From: Candidatus Brocadiia bacterium
GTDB lineage: Bacteria > Planctomycetota > PUPC01 > DSUN01
Direction: 5' to 3'
Assembly (NCBI GenBank): GCA_016782825.1
Contig: JADHXT010000133.1
Location: forward strand, 1 to 8,327
DNA length: 8,327 nucleotides
Shown one piece after another: positions 6,886 through 8,327 of this stretch; positions within the stretch are counted from its first letter, which is position 1, and every line of letters starts with the position of its first letter. A program made the translations under genes and the position numbers. Under the pieces are notes generated by a model. That model worked only from the letters and a program-made list of their open reading frames with translations. It had not been told where the DNA came from and made no database searches.

Positions 6886-7185
6886 TCAGTCCCACATGAC
6901 CACCGGCTCATCGCTTCGCCGCAACTCCTTGCCGCACCGAGGGCAAGGGCCTGGGTGCTCCCAGTACGCCGCGGCATGCTTACGTGACTTGGGGCAGTGG
7001 ACCGCTTTGGGCCGCCAACCGTCCATCACGCGCCATGGGCGCTTCGAGATCATCACCGTGTGAAGCGCCCGGCAGTCCTTGCAGATGATCGTGGCGGTCG
7101 CGCAAATCATGCCGTAGTCGATCCCACCCGACACTTCCACCGCGTACCCGCAGGCATCACATGCAAACCGGTAGGTGCTTCCCAT
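6886..7185 (-). CDS. Small Cys-rich zinc-ribbon protein
   Basis: The gene codes 99 residues. Eight cysteines are arranged as CDAC (9, 12), C28, CKDC (35, 38), C64 and CPRC (81, 84). The pairs CDAC, CKDC and CPRC are typical zinc knuckles, so one or two rubredoxin-like zinc ribbons are likely. Another landmark is the block EVSGGIDYGM after the first knuckle. No signal peptide or membrane helix is visible, so it is probably cytoplasmic. The frame could begin at an ATG at 7224, but ATG 7185 is better: it has GGAGG five bases upstream, while the earlier one has no ribosome site and overlaps a candidate -10 box. The stop at 6886-6888 is followed by a short 5-bp hairpin without a T-run. The gene is divergent from the WYL regulator. 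Such knuckles bind nucleic acid or proteins; I do not recognise a named function. Confidence 0.8.
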   Translation of the reverse strand: MGSTYRFACDACGYAVEVSGGIDYGMICATATIICKDCRALHTVMISKRPWRVMDGWRPKAVHCPKSRKHAAAYWEHPGPCPRCGKELRRSDEPVVMWD

Positions 7186-7190
7186 CGTCG

Positions 7191-7195
7191 CCTCC
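7191..7195 (-). promoter_or_regulatory. Ribosome binding site deciding the zinc-ribbon start
   Basis: GGAGG on the minus strand with a 5-base gap to ATG 7185. The alternative in-frame ATG at 7224 lacks any purine-rich site, which favours the shorter protein. Confidence 0.65.
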
Positions 7196-7224
7196 AGCAC
7201 GGTATCCAATTCGGGGGACAGCAT

Positions 7225-7253
7225 AGAATGGCACTAACTTAAGCGGAAGTCAA
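7225..7253 (-). promoter_or_regulatory. Candidate sigma70-type promoter of the zinc-ribbon gene
   Basis: Minus strand: TTGACT (7253-7248, five of six matches to the -35 consensus), a 17-bp spacer, then CATTCT (7230-7225, three of six to the -10). Transcription would begin near 7218, giving a leader of about 33 bases before ATG 7185. The -10 box is weak. Confidence 0.3.
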
Positions 7254-7401
7254 GCGGCGTCTTGAGCTTCGTCTCGCGGTCGAGCGCCAAGGCTGCCCAC
7301 CTCGAGCACGGACAGAGACAGCCGTTCGGACCGACGCAGGCAGGCCGTTCCGCCCAGCCCGCCGACATCGTCTTGCTCCTGCCCCTGGGGCGCCTCTCCA
7401 T
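7234..7401 (-). CDS. Doubtful small reading frame in the divergent gap
   Basis: The gap 7186-7543 holds no confident gene. In it a minus-strand frame from ATG 7401 codes 55 residues with a cysteine cluster (CVGPNGCLCPC) and GC-rich third positions. A different frame starting at ATG 7448 has a strong ribosome site (GGAGGAG, 8-base gap) but codes an Arg/Ala-rich sequence that looks non-biological. The best start and the best protein sequence are thus in different frames, which suggests a decayed or frameshifted small gene, or chance. It overlaps the candidate -35 box of the zinc-ribbon gene. I recognise no family. Confidence 0.18.
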   Translation of the reverse strand: MERRPRGRSKTMSAGWAERPACVGPNGCLCPCSRWAALALDRETKLKTPLDFRLS

Positions 7402-7478
7402 GCCCACCTGAGCGTGGCCGCCTGAGCCTGCAGAATCACCATAGCCATTGAGTTTGCTCCTCCCGAGGGCTGTCCGAG

Positions 7479-7507
7479 TTGACCGCACGACACCAAAGTG
7501 CCAGAAT
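7479..7507 (+). promoter_or_regulatory. Candidate sigma70-type promoter of the WYL regulator
   Basis: TTGACC (7479-7484, five of six matches), a 17-bp spacer, then CAGAAT (7502-7507, four of six). Transcription would begin near 7514, about 30 bases before ATG 7544, and the ribosome site at 7529-7535 falls inside that leader. The order and distances fit well. No clear inverted-repeat operator is visible. Confidence 0.4.
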
Positions 7508-7528
7508 GGGGGCCAAATCGCAGCACCC

Positions 7529-7535
7529 AGGGGGA
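7529..7535 (+). promoter_or_regulatory. Ribosome binding site of the WYL regulator
   Basis: AGGGGGA with an 8-base gap to ATG 7544. The frame is open further upstream, so this site is the main reason for choosing 7544. The helix-turn-helix begins at once after this start, as is usual for the family. Confidence 0.6.
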
Positions 7536-7543
7536 CGGCACAG

Positions 7544-8327
7544 ATGGCACGTGGCGAACCGCTCATCCGGCAATGGAACCTGCTGAAGCTGCTTCAGTCG
7601 TACCGCTTCGGGACCAGTGCGGAGGACTTGGCGGGGCGGGTGGGCTGCAGCGTCCGCCAGGTGAAACGCGACCTCGGTGTGCTCCAGGAGGTCGGCTTTC
7701 CCATCACATTCGAGCAGCGGGACTTTGGGAAGCGGTTCTGGAAGCTCTCCCCGCACTTCATCGAGCGGGGCGACGTGCTTCTCTCCGTGACCGAGATGCT
7801 GAGCCTATACCTGAGCCGGCAGCTTCTCGCGCCGCTGGCGGGGACGCAGTTCGGCGACGGCCTCTCCTCGGCGCTCGACAAGATCAAGACCCTCCTGCCG
7901 TCGAAGGCTCTGGCCTACTTCCGCTCGCTCGATGAACGGCTGTTCGTGAAGAGCATGCCAGGGCACGACTACTCCGCCCAGGACAAGGAAATCCGCATCA
8001 TCAACCAGGCCATCGCGGAGAGCCGCGCGCTCAAGGTGCGGTACCACTCGGCGCACAGCGGCCGCGATTACGAGTGGCGGGTGCATCCGTACGGGATCGT
8101 GGTGTTCGGCATGAGCCTCTACTGCGTGGGACGTCTCGTTGACCGCGGCGAGGTGCGGACGCTGAAGATGGAACGCCTGCTCGGCGTCGAGATGACGGGG
8201 GAGACGTTCGAGCGGCCCGACGACTTCTCGCTCCAGGAATACCTGCACGGCAGCTTCGGCGTCTTCACATCAGGCAAGCAGCAGACGGTGAAGGTGCGGT
8301 TCACCGACTGGGCAGCGGTGAACGTCC
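7544..8327 (+). CDS. WYL-domain transcriptional regulator with N-terminal HTH (3' end cut)
   Basis: The frame gives 261 residues and runs off the right edge. Residues 5-60 are a DeoR/HTH_11-type winged helix: RQWNLLKLLQSY, then TSAEDLAGRVGCSVRQVKRDLGVLQEVGFPI, with the recognition helix near 36-46. Residues about 149-240 are a WYL domain: EIRIINQAIAESRALKVRY, then VHPYGIVVFGMSLYCVGR. The signature tripeptide is LYC (192-194) rather than WYL, within the usual spread. After about 250 the start of the C-terminal WCX extension is visible (QTVKVRFTDWAAV). Full members are about 310-340 residues, so perhaps 60 are missing. WYL proteins of this build bind DNA and sense a ligand, often nucleic acid or nucleotide; CapW and BrxR repress phage-defence operons, others control metabolism or DNA repair. 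It is divergent from the zinc-ribbon gene, with a plausible promoter of its own. Family is nearly certain; target genes are unknown. Confidence 0.92.
   Translation, partial: MARGEPLIRQWNLLKLLQSYRFGTSAEDLAGRVGCSVRQVKRDLGVLQEVGFPITFEQRDFGKRFWKLSPHFIERGDVLLSVTEMLSLYLSRQLLAPLAGTQFGDGLSSALDKIKTLLPSKALAYFRSLDERLFVKSMPGHDYSAQDKEIRIINQAIAESRALKVRYHSAHSGRDYEWRVHPYGIVVFGMSLYCVGRLVDRGEVRTLKMERLLGVEMTGETFERPDDFSLQEYLHGSFGVFTSGKQQTVKVRFTDWAAVNV

Noticed and set aside
7321..7350. Direct repeat GCCGTTC at 7321 and 7344
   Set aside because: Seven bases repeated once at 23-bp spacing in GC-rich DNA is not significant without conservation.

Overview
This is GC-rich DNA with giant multidomain envelope proteins, HEAT-repeat coding sequence and a TKNRK/HSLR-type tyrosine recombinase. 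That style suggests a member of the Planctomycetota or a nearby PVC-group bacterium, probably from a metagenome. The assignment is an inference from gene style; no marker gene is present.

Layout. (1) Positions 2-5257, plus strand: one very large gene of at least 1746 residues, open to the left edge. It has a membrane anchor and then a long, probably extracytoplasmic, part: a planctomycete-type N-terminal domain, several beta-sandwich segments, three tandem 56-residue coiled-coil hairpin repeats like those of TolC/HlyD proteins, a domain resembling the periplasmic P1 head of SecD, and a HEAT-like C-terminus. The first visible residues look like the end of a BlaR1/M56-type membrane peptidase, so the catalytic half may lie left of the window. 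(2) Positions 5258-6734: a mosaic of broken genes. It holds a 63-residue internal piece of a DhnA/LsrF-type class I aldolase (minus), a HEAT array of 35-residue units without a start codon (minus), and the C-terminal half of a tyrosine recombinase (plus). Each abuts the next without a complete gene. (3) Positions 6550-6885: no convincing gene after the recombinase frame ends, but several structured DNA elements: an 11-bp-period direct repeat, an 11-bp perfect inverted repeat, a tRNA T-arm-like sequence, and a hairpin followed by a T-rich run. (4) Positions 6886-7185, minus: a 99-residue Cys-rich zinc-ribbon protein. (5) Positions 7544-8327, plus: a WYL-domain transcriptional regulator cut off by the right edge, divergent from the zinc-ribbon gene across a 358-bp gap with candidate promoters for both.

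How the parts relate. The left gene is an ordinary, if baroque, planctomycete envelope or sensor protein. The middle reads as a recombination scar or integration boundary. The right end may open a new accessory module: WYL regulators often control phage-defence or other inducible systems, but the genes this one would control are outside the window. I found no CRISPR array, no complete insertion sequence, no rRNA and no intact tRNA.
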